Source: Ruania rhizosphaerae
GTDB lineage: Bacteria; Actinomycetota; Actinomycetes; Actinomycetales; Beutenbergiaceae
Reading direction: 5' to 3'
Assembly (NCBI RefSeq): GCF_009805705.1
Contig: NZ_VSMB01000008.1
Location: 142,755 to 206,754, forward strand
Length of the DNA: 64,000 nucleotides
Shown here: positions 45,824-61,338 of the stretch, piece by piece
Numbering within the stretch: the first letter of the stretch is position 1
Layout of the letters: each line of letters begins with the position of its first letter
Made by a program: the position numbers and the translations under genes
The notes under the pieces: model-generated
What the model was told of the DNA's origin: nothing
What the model saw: the letters and a program-made list of their open reading frames with translations, nothing else
Database searches by the model: none

Positions 45824-47534
45824 GTCCGGCATAGTCGCTGGTGGCCGCCGCTGAGAGGGGCTCCAGCACCACCTCCACCTGCTGACTGGGCCGGTACCCC
45901 AGCCGCCACGCACCCACCCAGTACCGCCCGGGGGCGAGCGCGAGTGGTTCGTCGTAGAGCTTCCAGCCGCGGTAGTTCTCGGCCGGCGGCACGATGGTGA
46001 CCGGCTGTGCTCCACCGCCGGTGGAGAACGGGGGCAGGGGGGCGGTCGCGTCCTGCGCCGGTGGTACCGCGGTCCATGCCAGCGAGGCGCCTTCGGTCGC
46101 GCAACTGAGCCGGAGTACGTGTCCGGCCGTCTGCACCGCTGGGGTGGCCGTGACCTCTGGGGTGGCCGTGGTCCGAGCTCGCCCCGCCGGTCGCCAGCGC
46201 TCGACAAGGTCCTCCTCGGGCAGCAGTCCCAGATCCCCGGTGCGCGCCATCCAGGCGTCGAGTGCCTCGCGGAGGTTCTCCACCTCGACGGCGTAGGATT
46301 CCTCACCCGCGAGGTTGGTTGTCTCGTAGGGGTCGGCTTCGACGTCGTAGAGCTCCTCGGCAGGTTTATCCGGCGCCACCAGGGTGCGTTGCAGTGGGGT
46401 GAGCCGGTCGGGTCGATCACCGCGGCCGAGCTGGCCCGCCTCCTCGAAACAGAGCCGGCGGAGTTCTTTCCAGGTGGAGACCGCGTCGGGGTAGTGGCAG
46501 TGCTGCATCGGACTGCGGTCCGGGTGCAGGTTGCGGGTGTAACGCAACCGGCCGCTGCGCACCGTGCGCACGGTGTCGCGTTGTTCGTCCATGCGATCGC
46601 GTCCGCCGAAGACCTGCGTGTTCTGGTGGCGGAACTGGCCCTCGGGAGTCAGGAACGAGCGGCCGTCCATGTGGTCGGGGATCTCGATCCCGGCGATCTC
46701 CAGCATCGTGGGTGCCAGGTCGAGCAGGTGCACGAGCTCGGTGCGGTGGCTGCCCGGCTGGAGGTGGCCCGGCCAGCGGACGATGAGGGGTTCGCGTAGA
46801 CCGGCCTCGTTCGCCCACCGCTTGTGACGCGGCATCCCGAGGCCGTGCTCGCTCCAGAACGCCACCACCGTGTTGTCGGCGAGGCCGTCTTCGTCGAGCT
46901 GGTCGAGGATGGTGCCGGCCCAGTGGTCCATCTCGGTGATGAGGTCGTGGTAGCGCGCCCAGGCCTGCCGAAAGGTCGGCGTGTCGGGGTGGTACGGAGG
47001 GAGGGTGACGTCGTCGGGGTGGTGCCGATGCTCGGCTGGCACGTGAGACGTGCGCTCGGCGAAGTCCTCGTCGTCGAGGTAGAGCTGCGACTCGTGCGTG
47101 ATCAGCCCGTGGAAGGTGGCGAAGAACGGGGTGTCGGCACGGGGCCGGTCGCGCCAGTGTGCCGTGGGGGAGCAGTCATCGAAAGCGGTCGGAGGTGTCT
47201 CGACCTGCATGTCGGTGAACCAGTTGTTCGTCGTCCAGTAGCCGGCTCGCCGGAAGTACTCCGTGAAGATCCGCACCTGCGGTGGGGGCACCGAGCTTGA
47301 GCGCATGTGCATCATGCCCGTCGCCGGGGGATGGCAGCCGGTGTAGATGGCCGCCCGGGACGGGGCGCACACCGGGGCCGAGGCGTAGGCGTTGTCAAAG
47401 GTCACGCCCTCCCGCGCCAGCTGGTCGAGCACCGGGGTGTGGGCGTCCTCGGCGCCGGGCCAGATGCCGCGGTAGGCCCCGAGATGGGGATTGATGTCGT
47501 GAGTGCTGATCCACAGGATGTTCGGGCGAGTCAC
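45807..47534 (-). CDS. Sulfatase (type I, formylglycine-dependent)
   Basis: A 575-aa sulfatase. The metal site starts PNILWISTHDINPHLGAY. The formylglycine signature is CAPSR at residues 56-60 within SAPVCAPSRAAIYTGCHPP, and the second region is NTVVAFWSEHGLGMPRHKRW. There is no signal peptide, so it probably acts in the cytosol on imported sulfated sugars. The last 120 residues are a beta-rich appendix (TAGHVLRLSCATEGASLAW to YWVGAWRLGYRPSQQVEV) not part of the catalytic fold. GTG 47534 has GAGAGGGA upstream. The formylglycine-generating enzyme is not in this window. Confidence 0.92.
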   Translation of the reverse strand: MTRPNILWISTHDINPHLGAYRGIWPGAEDAHTPVLDQLAREGVTFDNAYASAPVCAPSRAAIYTGCHPPATGMMHMRSSSVPPPQVRIFTEYFRRAGYWTTNNWFTDMQVETPPTAFDDCSPTAHWRDRPRADTPFFATFHGLITHESQLYLDDEDFAERTSHVPAEHRHHPDDVTLPPYHPDTPTFRQAWARYHDLITEMDHWAGTILDQLDEDGLADNTVVAFWSEHGLGMPRHKRWANEAGLREPLIVRWPGHLQPGSHRTELVHLLDLAPTMLEIAGIEIPDHMDGRSFLTPEGQFRHQNTQVFGGRDRMDEQRDTVRTVRSGRLRYTRNLHPDRSPMQHCHYPDAVSTWKELRRLCFEEAGQLGRGDRPDRLTPLQRTLVAPDKPAEELYDVEADPYETTNLAGEESYAVEVENLREALDAWMARTGDLGLLPEEDLVERWRPAGRARTTATPEVTATPAVQTAGHVLRLSCATEGASLAWTAVPPAQDATAPLPPFSTGGGAQPVTIVPPAENYRGWKLYDEPLALAPGRYWVGAWRLGYRPSQQVEVVLEPLSAAATSDYAGRGVLE

Positions 47535-47568
47535 GGGTCCCTCTCGTACGGCGGCATCGCAGAAAGTT

Positions 47569-47592
47569 AAAGCCTAGTGCACGCTCGGTTTT
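47569..47592. promoter_or_regulatory. Possible operator upstream of the sulfatase gene
   Basis: An imperfect dyad (16 of 24 positions symmetric) running from AAAGCCTAG to CGGTTTT. It contains the minus-strand TAGGCT (47571-47576), a likely -10 for the sulfatase. A TetR-type repressor, perhaps the one encoded next door, could bind. Confidence 0.35.
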
Positions 47593-47657
47593 GTGGTCGT
47601 GACTCAGGATGGTGTCCCAGCGGCTCCGGGTGCGGGCTGCAGTGGGCCACTCGTGCG

Positions 47658-48302
47658 CTACGGCGACGCGTCGAGCCGGGGAACAGGCGGGAACGGACGG
47701 TTCAGCAGGCACTCCAGGTGCTCACGCAGCGCCTCGGCCACGCTGAAGCTGTGCCTCCTGCTCAGCCATTGGATCTGTAGCCCGTCCCAGAGTGCGATCG
47801 TGACCAACGTGGTGCGCTCGATATCCACGCCGGCCTTGAGCCAGCCCCGGTCGTGCAGGTCCGCCAGCATCGCCCGGATCTCCCGCTCGACTCGCGCGGC
47901 GCGGTCGGCGAAGAAGTCGTGCGCCGGGTGGTCGGGCAGGATCGCCTCGGTCTTGAGCAGAGTGAACAGCTCCACTGCGCCCGGGGATTGGGCGTTGCGA
48001 TGCGCGAGGGTGATCATGTTGACGAGGTGCTCCGGCCCTGTCCGTCCCTCCATCGGATAGGAGGAACGGGTGAGCTCGTCTCGGTGCTCCAGCACGGCGA
48101 TGAGCAGCTCACTCTTGGACCCGAAGTGGTGCAGCAGGCCCGCCTCACTCAGCCCCACCCGCTCGGCGACGTCCTTCAGCGATCCCCCGCGGTAGCCGGA
48201 CTCGGCGAAGACAGCCAGCGCTGCGTCGAGGATGTCCCGACGGCGTTGGCGCGTCTTGCGATAGGGTCCTCGCTTCTGAGCGGGTTGCTGCGCCGTCGCC
48301 AT
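47658..48302 (-). CDS. TetR-family transcription regulator
   Basis: A 214-aa regulator. The N-terminal helix-turn-helix is RRRDILDAALAVFAESGYRGGSLKDVAERVGLSE-type with LLHHFGSKSELLIAVLEHRD after it, an all-helical ligand domain following (VNMITLAHRNAQSPGAVELFTLL and later). It lies upstream of and in the same direction as the sulfatase gene, 123 bp away, and may control it. The ligand is unknown. Confidence 0.93.
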   Translation of the reverse strand: MATAQQPAQKRGPYRKTRQRRRDILDAALAVFAESGYRGGSLKDVAERVGLSEAGLLHHFGSKSELLIAVLEHRDELTRSSYPMEGRTGPEHLVNMITLAHRNAQSPGAVELFTLLKTEAILPDHPAHDFFADRAARVEREIRAMLADLHDRGWLKAGVDIERTTLVTIALWDGLQIQWLSRRHSFSVAEALREHLECLLNRPFPPVPRLDASP

Positions 48303-48407
48303 AGGGCTCCTCGGGGATGGGGAGGGATCGGCCCGATCCTACGGACTCGGCCACAAGGACGATGTCTTCCGGCTCGATGGCCGATGTGGTCGACCCGACC
48401 GCGCCGA

Positions 48408-48413
48408 CAGGAT
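48408..48413 (+). promoter_or_regulatory. -10 box of the DUF2306 operon (leaderless)
   Basis: CAGGAT, 6 nt before ATG 48420. Confidence 0.4.
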
Positions 48414-48419
48414 CGAGGT

Positions 48420-49070
48420 ATGGCCTCTCCCACGCTGTCCGCCCCCGTTCGCCCGCATGATCGTCGCCGGTCGTGGCCGGTTCCGGCCGGGCTCCTCTTC
48501 CTCGCCCTCGTGCCCGTGATCGCCGGCTCGATGCGTATCAACGAACTGGCGTCCGGGGCCACGGTCACGGCTGAGAACGCCCGCTTCTTCGATTCCCCGG
48601 TGCCCGTCGTCGCGCACATCGTCTGCTCCGCCCTATACCTGGTGCTGGGCGCGTTGCAATTCATCCCGTCGCTGCGTCGACGGCGCTGGCACCGCTTCGC
48701 CGGGCGGGTCCTGGTCCCCGCAGGTCTGGTGTCGGCGCTCTCCGGTATCTGGATGGCGGTGGGCTACGACCTGCCCGCCGTCAACGGCCCAGCTCTCGCG
48801 GTCATCCGGGTGGGCCTCGGGGCCATGATGGCGACTGGTCTCGTGGTCGCCGTGGCCGCGATCAGGCGCCGGAACGTTCGCGTGCATCGCGCGTGGATGA
48901 TCCGCTCCTATGCGATCGGCCTCGGTGCCGGCACGCAGGTGTTCACCCTGATGCCGATGATGCTCGATCTCGGCATCCCCGAGACTACGCAGTACACCAT
49001 CCTCATGGCCGCCGGCTGGGGCATCAACATGGTCGTCGCCGAGATCGCCATCCGCCGGGGTCGACGATGA
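48420..49070 (+). CDS. DUF2306 membrane protein
   Basis: A 216-aa membrane protein with about six helices, matching the DUF2306 pattern: SPVPVVAHIVCSALYLVLGALQF, RRRRWHRFAGRVLVPAG, AIRRRNVRVHRAWMIRSYAIGLGAGTQ. Function unknown; some members lie next to two-component systems, as here. ATG 48420 is preferred to the long upstream frame, which is antisense to tetR. Its stop overlaps the next start (ATGA). Confidence 0.87.
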   Translation: MASPTLSAPVRPHDRRRSWPVPAGLLFLALVPVIAGSMRINELASGATVTAENARFFDSPVPVVAHIVCSALYLVLGALQFIPSLRRRRWHRFAGRVLVPAGLVSALSGIWMAVGYDLPAVNGPALAVIRVGLGAMMATGLVVAVAAIRRRNVRVHRAWMIRSYAIGLGAGTQVFTLMPMMLDLGIPETTQYTILMAAGWGINMVVAEIAIRRGRR

Positions 49071-49078
49071 GGCGACCG

Positions 49079-49084
49079 TATGCT
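49079..49084 (+). promoter_or_regulatory. -10 box of the second histidine kinase gene
   Basis: TATGCT, 6 nt before ATG 49091. It favours 49091 over the ATG at 49067 as the start for the monocistronic transcript. Confidence 0.45.
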
Positions 49085-49090
49085 GACGTT

Positions 49091-50281
49091 ATGGGCCTCG
49101 CCACGCGCACCTGGCTGACGCCGCCCGCCGACCCGCCGGCCCGCGGATGGCGCGACTGGGCTCTGCTGCTTGGTGTGGTCGTCAGCGTCGCCGCCGAGAC
49201 AGCCCTGCGCACCGATGCTCCACCGCAGTGGCCGTGGGCTGTGGTGCTGGTGGCTGTCGCTGTCACCACGCTGTGGCGGCGCCGATTCTCGACGGCGATG
49301 CTCGCCATCGCACTCGGTGTCGCCGCGGTCGCGGGGCAGGTGATCGCGACCGATCTCGCCCTGGTCTCCTCGATCTACATGCTCACCCTGGTGTACGCGG
49401 TACCACGGTGGGGGAGCAGCCGGTCGATGCTCGCCGGTGCGGTACTGATGCTCCTCGCTGTGATGGTCCCGAGCCTCGTGGGCTCGGCCCCCTGGGCCGA
49501 CGCCTGGGGATCAGCGGCGGTGGTCCTCGCCACCGGTGCGCTCGGCCTGGCGTTCCGCTGGCGTGCAGCCTCACGTGCGCGCGAGATGGAACAGGTGCGC
49601 TTGGTCGAAGGTGAGCGCCTGGCTCGTGACCTGCACGACACCGTCGCCCACCACGTCTCCGCGATCGCCGTGCGTGCCCAGGCAGCCCGTGCAGTCGCGG
49701 CGGCGGAGGGACGTGCCGATAGTGCTGTCACCCCTGCTGTCACTCCTGCTTCCGATGGTGCTTCTGCTACTGCTGGCACCGCTGCCGCTCTCGACGCCCT
49801 CCAGGTGATCGAGGATGAAGCGACCCGTGCGCTGGAGGAGATGCGCTCCATCGCGGGCATCCTGCGCCGAGACCGCGACGCTCAACTGGCCCCAGCCCCC
49901 GGGATCGCCGACCTGAGCGCGCTCGCTCGCGCCGGCGACGCGGTCCCGGTGCAGGTGGAGGTCACGGGGGAGGCCTCGACGGTGCCCGCTCGAGTCTCAG
50001 CGGCGGCGTACCGTATCGCCCAGGAGGCGCTGACGAACGTGCGGCGGCACGCCCGGCACGCCACGCGGGCCCACCTGCTGGTTCACATCGACGACCGAGA
50101 GGTGACCCTGCAGATCCGTGACGACGGCAGACCGGCGCACGCCCCACCGTCGAGGGGCTACGGGATCGCCGGCATGACCGAGCGGGCCACGCTGCTCGGC
50201 GGGCACTGCAGCGCCGGCCCTGGCCCGGCCGGCGGCTGGATCGTCATGGCCACCCTTCCCCTGGCAGGATCGCACCGGTGA
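49091..50281 (+). CDS. Sensor histidine kinase (NarL partner type)
   Basis: A kinase of about 396 aa (404 aa if it starts at ATG 49067, which overlaps the DUF2306 stop). Four to five membrane helices fill residues 20-160, with no large extracellular loop. The HisKA_3 box is LARDLHDTVAHHVSAIAVRAQ with the phospho-His, followed by an Ala/Thr/Ser-rich insertion (VTPAVTPASDGASATAG). The ATPase has NVRRHARHATRAHL, IRDDGRPAH and GYGIAGMTERATLLGG. It is coupled to the response regulator by a GTGA overlap. Confidence 0.9.
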   Translation: MGLATRTWLTPPADPPARGWRDWALLLGVVVSVAAETALRTDAPPQWPWAVVLVAVAVTTLWRRRFSTAMLAIALGVAAVAGQVIATDLALVSSIYMLTLVYAVPRWGSSRSMLAGAVLMLLAVMVPSLVGSAPWADAWGSAAVVLATGALGLAFRWRAASRAREMEQVRLVEGERLARDLHDTVAHHVSAIAVRAQAARAVAAAEGRADSAVTPAVTPASDGASATAGTAAALDALQVIEDEATRALEEMRSIAGILRRDRDAQLAPAPGIADLSALARAGDAVPVQVEVTGEASTVPARVSAAAYRIAQEALTNVRRHARHATRAHLLVHIDDREVTLQIRDDGRPAHAPPSRGYGIAGMTERATLLGGHCSAGPGPAGGWIVMATLPLAGSHR

Positions 50282-50976
50282 GCATCCGCGTGCTGGTGGC
50301 CGACGACCAGGAGATCGTCCGCACGGGGCTGCGGATGATCCTGGACGCCCAGCCCGGTATCGAGGTGGTCGCCGTGGCCGCCGACGGGGAGGAGGCGATC
50401 CGGCTCGCCCATCAGGAACGTCCGGACGTGTGCCTGGTCGACATCCGGATGCCTGCCATGGACGGGCTGGAGGTCACCCAGCGGCTCGCCGGCCCGGGGG
50501 TGCCCGACCCGATCCCGGTGGTGGTGATCACCACCTTCGATCTCGACGAGTATGTCTACACCGCGCTGCGGAACGGTGCGCGCGGGTTCCTGCTCAAGAA
50601 CGCCGGGCCCGTCCTGCTGGCCGAAGCTATCCATGCGGCCGCTCGTGGCGATGCGATGATCGACCCGAGCGTCACCGTGCGATTGATCGAGGCCTTCGCC
50701 GGCTCGTCTCCGCGCGCCGGGCGCTCGGAGGCGGTCTCAGAGCTGAAGTCCCCGACGGCGCCGTTGACCGCACGTGAGGAGGACGTGCTCGACGCGGTGG
50801 CACGGGGCCAGGCGAATACCGAGATCGCCCGGGACCTCTACATCTCCCTGAGTACCGTCAAGACTCACATCGCGAGCCTGATGACCAAGCTCGACGTCCG
50901 GAACCGGGTGGAACTGGCCATCTGGGCGGCCGAACGGGCCCGCACTCACTCCTCGCGCAGACAGGGTGGCGCGTAG
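50278..50976 (+). CDS. LuxR/NarL-type response regulator
   Basis: A 232-aa partner of the preceding kinase. Receiver: LVADDQEIVRTGLRMIL, phospho-Asp in CLVDIRMPAMDGLEV, Thr and Lys in VITTFDLDEYVY and GFLLKNAGP. DNA-binding domain: LTAREEDVLDAVARGQANTEIARDLYISLSTVKTHIASL (positions about 160-200). GTG start overlapping the kinase stop. Targets unknown. Confidence 0.94.
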   Translation: MSIRVLVADDQEIVRTGLRMILDAQPGIEVVAVAADGEEAIRLAHQERPDVCLVDIRMPAMDGLEVTQRLAGPGVPDPIPVVVITTFDLDEYVYTALRNGARGFLLKNAGPVLLAEAIHAAARGDAMIDPSVTVRLIEAFAGSSPRAGRSEAVSELKSPTAPLTAREEDVLDAVARGQANTEIARDLYISLSTVKTHIASLMTKLDVRNRVELAIWAAERARTHSSRRQGGA

Positions 50977-51027
50977 CCGGCTCGGCCGGCACTGCCATCA
51001 ACCCATCCACTCAGCGTTCCGGATAGT

Positions 51028-51672
51028 TCAGCGCTCCGGATAGGTCACCGGCTCCTTCTCGTGCATGCGGCTCACTGATTCCCGACGCTGCAGCACCTCA
51101 TCGCGCAGCTCCTCCATGTCCCGCAATACCCGCTTGCGGACCCGCTTGCTCAGCAGGTCCACGTAGAGGCGGCCGTTGGTGTGGTCGGTTTCGTGCTGGA
51201 AGCAGCGTGCAAGGTACCCGTGCGCGGTCATCTCCACCGGTGCCCCGGTGATGTCCACCCCGCGCAGTCGCACATCGAGCGGACGGAACAGGTCGGCGCC
51301 CGGGCCGGGGACCGAGAGGCAGCCTTCCTCGGTCTCCTCTGTCTCGGTGCTCGTCACCTCCACCTCGGGGTTGGCCACGTGGCCCACGTATCGGGTGCCG
51401 TCGGTGTCGGTGAGGTCATAGACGAACAGCCGCAGGTTCACATCCACCTGGTTCGCGGCCAGACCGACCCCCTCGGCCACGAGCATGGTGGCGAACATGT
51501 CGTCCACGAGCGTGCGCAGTTCGTCGGTCCCGAACGCTGTGACGTCGGCGCAGCGCTCGTGCAGCACGGCCTCGCCGATCTCGGTGACCCGAAGTGACCG
51601 GCCGCGCCTGGCCTCTGGCGGGATCTCGGGGTAGTCCTCGACCTCGGCGCCCTGGACGATGGTGGTGCTCAT
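51028..51672 (-). CDS. def: Peptide deformylase
   Basis: A 214-aa metallohydrolase that removes the formyl group from new proteins. The three motifs are complete: GVGLAANQ (residues 68-75), EGCLS with the metal Cys118, and QHETDH with metal His160 and His164. The N-terminus is longer than in E. coli ([20 protein letters not shown]), as in other actinobacterial enzymes. ATG 51672 has AAGAAGGGC upstream; the longer frame into the argC promoter is rejected. It is divergent from argC. Confidence 0.94.
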   Translation of the reverse strand: MSTTIVQGAEVEDYPEIPPEARRGRSLRVTEIGEAVLHERCADVTAFGTDELRTLVDDMFATMLVAEGVGLAANQVDVNLRLFVYDLTDTDGTRYVGHVANPEVEVTSTETEETEEGCLSVPGPGADLFRPLDVRLRGVDITGAPVEMTAHGYLARCFQHETDHTNGRLYVDLLSKRVRKRVLRDMEELRDEVLQRRESVSRMHEKEPVTYPER

Positions 51673-51814
51673 ACTGTGCCCTTCTTGCACGCTCGCTGCG
51701 GTGCCTGGCTCCGGCACACCTCGCTCCTCGGCGTCCCTGTGCAGGGGCTCCTCACGCTCATGCCGACCATTCTTCCGCATTGCACTGCATGGTTGCGCTC
51801 TCCCGCACCACGCC

Positions 51815-51830
51815 ATGTATAGTTATTCAT
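51815..51830. promoter_or_regulatory. ARG box and leaderless promoter of the arginine operon
   Basis: ATGTATAGTTATTCAT, a 16-bp dyad with 12 symmetric positions, resembling ARG boxes bound by ArgR/AhrC. It contains the -10 box TATAGT (51818-51823), which lies 7 nt before ATG 51831, so the mRNA is leaderless. A weak -35 is TTGCGC (51793-51798). It is one of the few AT-rich stretches in the window. Confidence 0.75.
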
Positions 51831-52913
51831 ATGACTGTATCGGTCGCGATCGCGGGTGCCAGTGGCTATGCCGGTGGAGAGACCCTGCGCCTGCTCCTTG
51901 CTCACCCCGAGGTGGAGGTCGGTGCGCTCACTGCGCACTCCAATGCCGGCGAACTTGTCGGCCGCCATCACCCGCATCTGCGCAGCGTGGCCGATCGCAC
52001 CTTCGTGGCAACCACAGCCGAGAACCTGCTCGGGCACGACGTCGTCGTCCTTGGCCTGCCGCACGGGGCCTCCGGGACCATCGCCGCGGAGTTGGAAGCG
52101 GTCGGTACCGGCAGTGCTACCCCGCTGATCCTGGACCTCGGGGCCGACCATCGGCTCACCGACGCCACCGACTGGGCAGCCTTCTATGGCAGCGAGCATG
52201 CGGGCAGCTGGCCCTATGGCATGCCCGAACTGCTGCACAGCGGTGAGTCCGTGGCCTCGGCGCAGCGTGGCGTGCTGAACGACGCTCGCCGCATCGCGGT
52301 GCCCGGCTGCAACGTCACCGCAGTCACGCTGGGTATCCAGCCCGGCGTCGCCGCCGGCGTGGTCGACCCCAGCGATGTGGTCGCCGTCCTCTCGGTCGGC
52401 TACTCCGGTGCCGGCAAGGCGATGAAACCCCACCTCACGGCCGCCGAGGGGATCGGCTCGGCCGCGCCCTACGCCGTCGGCGGGACGCACCGGCACGTTC
52501 CCGAGATCGAGCAGAACCTCCGCCTCGCCGCTCCATCCGGTGCAGTTCCCGTCCGTCTCTCCTTCACTCCAGTGCTCGTCCCGATGTCCCGCGGCATCCT
52601 CGCCACCACGACGGCGCCGCTCACCCCCGGCGTCACGCCAGCCCAGGTGCGCCTCGCCTGGGAAGAGGCCTACGCCGGTGAGCAGTTCGTCCAGCTCCTC
52701 CCGGAGGGGCAGTGGCCGACGACGGCCGCCACCGTGGGTGCGAACACCGCCCTGGTGCAGGTCGCCATCGACCAGAGAGCCGGCAGAGTGGTCACCATCT
52801 GCGCGATCGACAATCTGGTCAAAGGCACCGCCGGTGCCGCGGTGCAGTCCATGAACCTCGCCCTCGGCCTGCCCGAGGGGCTCGGCCTGACCACCGAAGG
52901 AGTCGCCCCGTGA
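51831..52913 (+). CDS. argC: N-acetyl-gamma-glutamyl-phosphate reductase
   Basis: A 360-aa NADPH enzyme, third step of arginine synthesis. The Rossmann motif is [19 protein letters not shown], and the active-site Cys lies in [28 protein letters not shown] follows. It fits argC type 1. ATG 51831 immediately follows the ARG box. The frame runs open far upstream but that part is antisense to def. It is the first of eight tightly packed arg genes. Confidence 0.97.
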   Translation: MTVSVAIAGASGYAGGETLRLLLAHPEVEVGALTAHSNAGELVGRHHPHLRSVADRTFVATTAENLLGHDVVVLGLPHGASGTIAAELEAVGTGSATPLILDLGADHRLTDATDWAAFYGSEHAGSWPYGMPELLHSGESVASAQRGVLNDARRIAVPGCNVTAVTLGIQPGVAAGVVDPSDVVAVLSVGYSGAGKAMKPHLTAAEGIGSAAPYAVGGTHRHVPEIEQNLRLAAPSGAVPVRLSFTPVLVPMSRGILATTTAPLTPGVTPAQVRLAWEEAYAGEQFVQLLPEGQWPTTAATVGANTALVQVAIDQRAGRVVTICAIDNLVKGTAGAAVQSMNLALGLPEGLGLTTEGVAP

Positions 52914-54073
52914 CAACGACAAGCCCCGCCGGCTTCCGGGCGTCCGGCATCACCGCCGGCCTCAAGGCCTCCGGCTCCCCGGACGTCGCACTCGTCATCA
53001 ACGACGGCCCCCACAAGGTCGGCGCTGCCGTGTTCACCACCAACCGCGTGGTCGGTGCACCCGTGATGTGGTCCCGCCAGGTCGTCTCCGACGGCGTGGT
53101 CGAGGCCGTGCTGCTCAACTCCGGCGGCGCGAATGTGTGCACCGGACCGGAGGGCTTCGCCGACACTCACCACAGTGCCGAACGCGCCGCCGATGCTCTC
53201 GGCGTCTCGGCCGCCGACGTGGTCGTCTGTTCCACTGGGCTCATCGGGGAGCGGCTTCCGATGGACAAGCTTCTGCCCGGGATCGGTGCCGCTGCCGAGG
53301 CTTTGGCCACCGACGGTGGCACGGACGCCGCGCGGGCGATCATGACCACCGACACTGTCCCGAAGACCACCCACGTGGTGCGCGACGGGTGGAGCGTGGG
53401 CGGGATGGCCAAGGGTGCCGGCATGCTCGCCCCCGCCATGGCCACGATGCTGAGCGTCCTCACCACGGATGCGGTTGTCGATCCGGCGCTCGCCCGGCGT
53501 GTACTGCACACCGCCACCTCGGTCACCTTCGACCGGATCGACTCCGATGGCTGCATGTCCACCTCCGACACCGTCGTATTGATGGCCTCGGGGGCCTCCG
53601 GCATCCAACCGAGCGAGGCGGAACTGACCGAGGCACTGACCGGAGCGGCGGCCGACCTGTCCCGCCAGCTGGTCTCCGACGCCGAGGGAGCCTCCCACGA
53701 CATCGCAGTCCACGTGACCGGCGCGACCAGCACCGACGCCGCGCTCGCGGTGGCCCGTGCCGTCACTCGCTCCAATCTCGTCAAGGCCGCGGTCTTCGGC
53801 AACGACCCGAACTGGGGCCGCATCCTGGCCCAAGTGGGAACTGTCCCGGTGGAGGTGGCTCCGTTCGAGGCCGACCAGGTGGACGTGAGCGTCAACGACG
53901 TCATGATCTGCCGCTCGGGTGCTGCACATGAGGACCGCACCCTGGTGGACCTTGCTGCCGACCGCGAGGTCCGGATCCTCATCGACCTGCACGCGGGCGA
54001 GGCATCCGCCACCGTGTGGACCAATGACCTCACCCACGACTACGTTCACGAGAACAGCGCCTACTCCACATGA
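52910..54073 (+). CDS. argJ: Glutamate N-acetyltransferase / ornithine acetyltransferase
   Basis: A 387-aa proenzyme that cleaves itself into alpha and beta chains; it recycles acetyl groups from N-acetylornithine to glutamate. Self-cleavage is expected between Ala178 and Thr179 in [14 protein letters not shown]. Other marks are [26 protein letters not shown] and [15 protein letters not shown] 52910 overlaps the argC stop. ArgJ makes a separate ArgE unnecessary; whether it is mono- or bifunctional is not clear from sequence. Confidence 0.96.
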   Translation: MTTTSPAGFRASGITAGLKASGSPDVALVINDGPHKVGAAVFTTNRVVGAPVMWSRQVVSDGVVEAVLLNSGGANVCTGPEGFADTHHSAERAADALGVSAADVVVCSTGLIGERLPMDKLLPGIGAAAEALATDGGTDAARAIMTTDTVPKTTHVVRDGWSVGGMAKGAGMLAPAMATMLSVLTTDAVVDPALARRVLHTATSVTFDRIDSDGCMSTSDTVVLMASGASGIQPSEAELTEALTGAAADLSRQLVSDAEGASHDIAVHVTGATSTDAALAVARAVTRSNLVKAAVFGNDPNWGRILAQVGTVPVEVAPFEADQVDVSVNDVMICRSGAAHEDRTLVDLAADREVRILIDLHAGEASATVWTNDLTHDYVHENSAYST

Positions 54074-55001
54074 GCAACCATTCCGACGAGTCATTCGTGT
54101 TCAACACCAAGACCGACCTTCGCCCGGACCAGAAGGCCGAGGTCCTCATCCAGGCGCTGCCGTGGCTCGAACGGTTCGCGGGGGCCGTCGTCGTCATCAA
54201 GTTTGGCGGCAACGCGATGGTCGACGCCGACCTGGAGCGCGCCTTCGCCGAGGACGTGCGCTTCTTCCGCTACGCCGGGCTCAAGCCCGTCGTCGTACAC
54301 GGGGGAGGACCGCAGATCTCGGCCATGCTGGAGCGTCTCGAGATCACCTCGGAGTTCCGCGGCGGTCTGCGGGTCACGACCCCCGAGACCATGGACGTCG
54401 TACGCATGGTGCTGACCGGAAAGGTGCAGCGTGATCTGGTGAGCCGTCTGAACGAACGCCAGCCCCTCGCCGTCGGGATCTCCGGCGAAGACGGCGGCCT
54501 GTTCACCGGTCGCAAGCGGCAGGCCACGGTGGACGGTGAGCTCGTGGACGTCGGTCTGGTCGGCGACGTGATCGACGTCGATCCCCACGCCGTCATGGAT
54601 CTCCTGGATGCCGGACGCATCCCCGTGATCTCGACGATCGCACCGGACGTGGACAGCCCCGGTGACGTGCTCAACGTCAACGCCGACACGGCAGCTGCCG
54701 CTCTGGCCACGGCGCTGGCTGCCACGAAGCTCATCGTGCTCACCGATGTCGAGGGCCTGTATGCGAACTGGCCGGATAAGGACTCGCTGATCCGGCAGAT
54801 CGAGGCCGATGCCCTCGCTGAGATGCTCCCCACCCTCGCCTCCGGGATGGTGCCGAAGATGGAGGCGTGCCTGCGCGCCGTCACCGGCGGCGTCCCGCAG
54901 GCACACGTGATCGACGGACGGCAGCCGCACTCGCTGCTGCTGGAGATCTTCACCGACGAGGGTGTGGGCACCATGGTCCTGCCCAGCCCGAAGGAGCAGT
55001 C

Positions 55002-55005
<4 letters not shown>
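54070..55005 (+). CDS. argB: Acetylglutamate kinase
   Basis: A 311-aa amino-acid kinase, second step of arginine synthesis and usually the point of feedback inhibition by arginine. [10 protein letters not shown] is the phosphate loop, [17 protein letters not shown] the substrate loop, [13 protein letters not shown] and [17 protein letters not shown] the nucleotide site. The N-terminal helix ([17 protein letters not shown] region) is of the type found in arginine-sensitive hexameric kinases. ATG overlaps the argJ stop. Confidence 0.97.
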
Positions 55006-57253
<2,248 letters not shown>

Positions 57254-57263
57254 TGGGCTGCCG

Positions 57264-60669
<3,406 letters not shown>

Positions 60670-60693
60670 TCTGCCGGCGACCGTGTCGATCCG

Positions 60694-61338
60694 GTGACCG
60701 GAGCTGATGGTGTGACGGGAGCGGATGCCGCCACCGAGCCGGCACCTCCGGTGGAGACCGTGCGGGCCGTTGTGGGGGCGGCTCGCACGGCCGGCCCACG
60801 CTGCGGTGAGACGACCGTCGTGGCGATCGACGGCCCCGCTGGTTCCGGCAAGACCACCCTGGCCGCGGCTGTGGTCGCGGACCTGCAAGCTGGGGGCGCC
60901 GCCGTGACCACGGTCCACATGGACGACCTCTATCTGGGATGGTCCGGTCTGCGGGACTCCGCGAACCGGCTTCGCAAGGAGATTCTTGCGCGGCTCTGGC
61001 TGGGGCGGGTGGGCCGGTATCGCCGCTACGACTGGCACCTCGAGGAGCTCGCAGAGGAGCACGAGGTTCCCACCGATGGCTACCTCGTGGTGGAAGGTGT
61101 GGGTTGTGTGCGTGCGGTCACCCGCGCGTTCCTGAGCGTGATCGTCTGGGTGGAGGCTGCCGACGACGTACGCCTCGCTCGCGGGCTGGTGCGCGACGGG
61201 GCCGGAGCGGAGCCGTATTGGCGGCAGTGGATGACCGAGGAGGCCGAGTTGTTCGCCGAGTCCGGTGCGCGCGAGGTGGCAGATCTGCACGTGGACGCGT
61301 TCGGGCGGTTGCGCACACAGTGCCGGGGCGGGACGTGA
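60694..61338 (+). CDS. Uridine-kinase-like P-loop protein
   Basis: A 214-aa P-loop protein of the uridine kinase-like group: Walker A AIDGPAGSGKTTLAAAVV at about residues 45-60, then VHMDDLYLGWSGLRD, RRYDWHLEELAEE and YLVVEGVGCV. Actinobacterial relatives are often named 'ATP-binding protein'; the substrate is unknown. The first 40 residues are low-complexity (TGADGVTGADAATEPAPP), so the true start could be further in. It is 25 nt downstream of argH and overlaps the glycosylase gene, so it may be cotranscribed with both. Confidence 0.82.
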   Translation: MTGADGVTGADAATEPAPPVETVRAVVGAARTAGPRCGETTVVAIDGPAGSGKTTLAAAVVADLQAGGAAVTTVHMDDLYLGWSGLRDSANRLRKEILARLWLGRVGRYRRYDWHLEELAEEHEVPTDGYLVVEGVGCVRAVTRAFLSVIVWVEAADDVRLARGLVRDGAGAEPYWRQWMTEEAELFAESGAREVADLHVDAFGRLRTQCRGGT

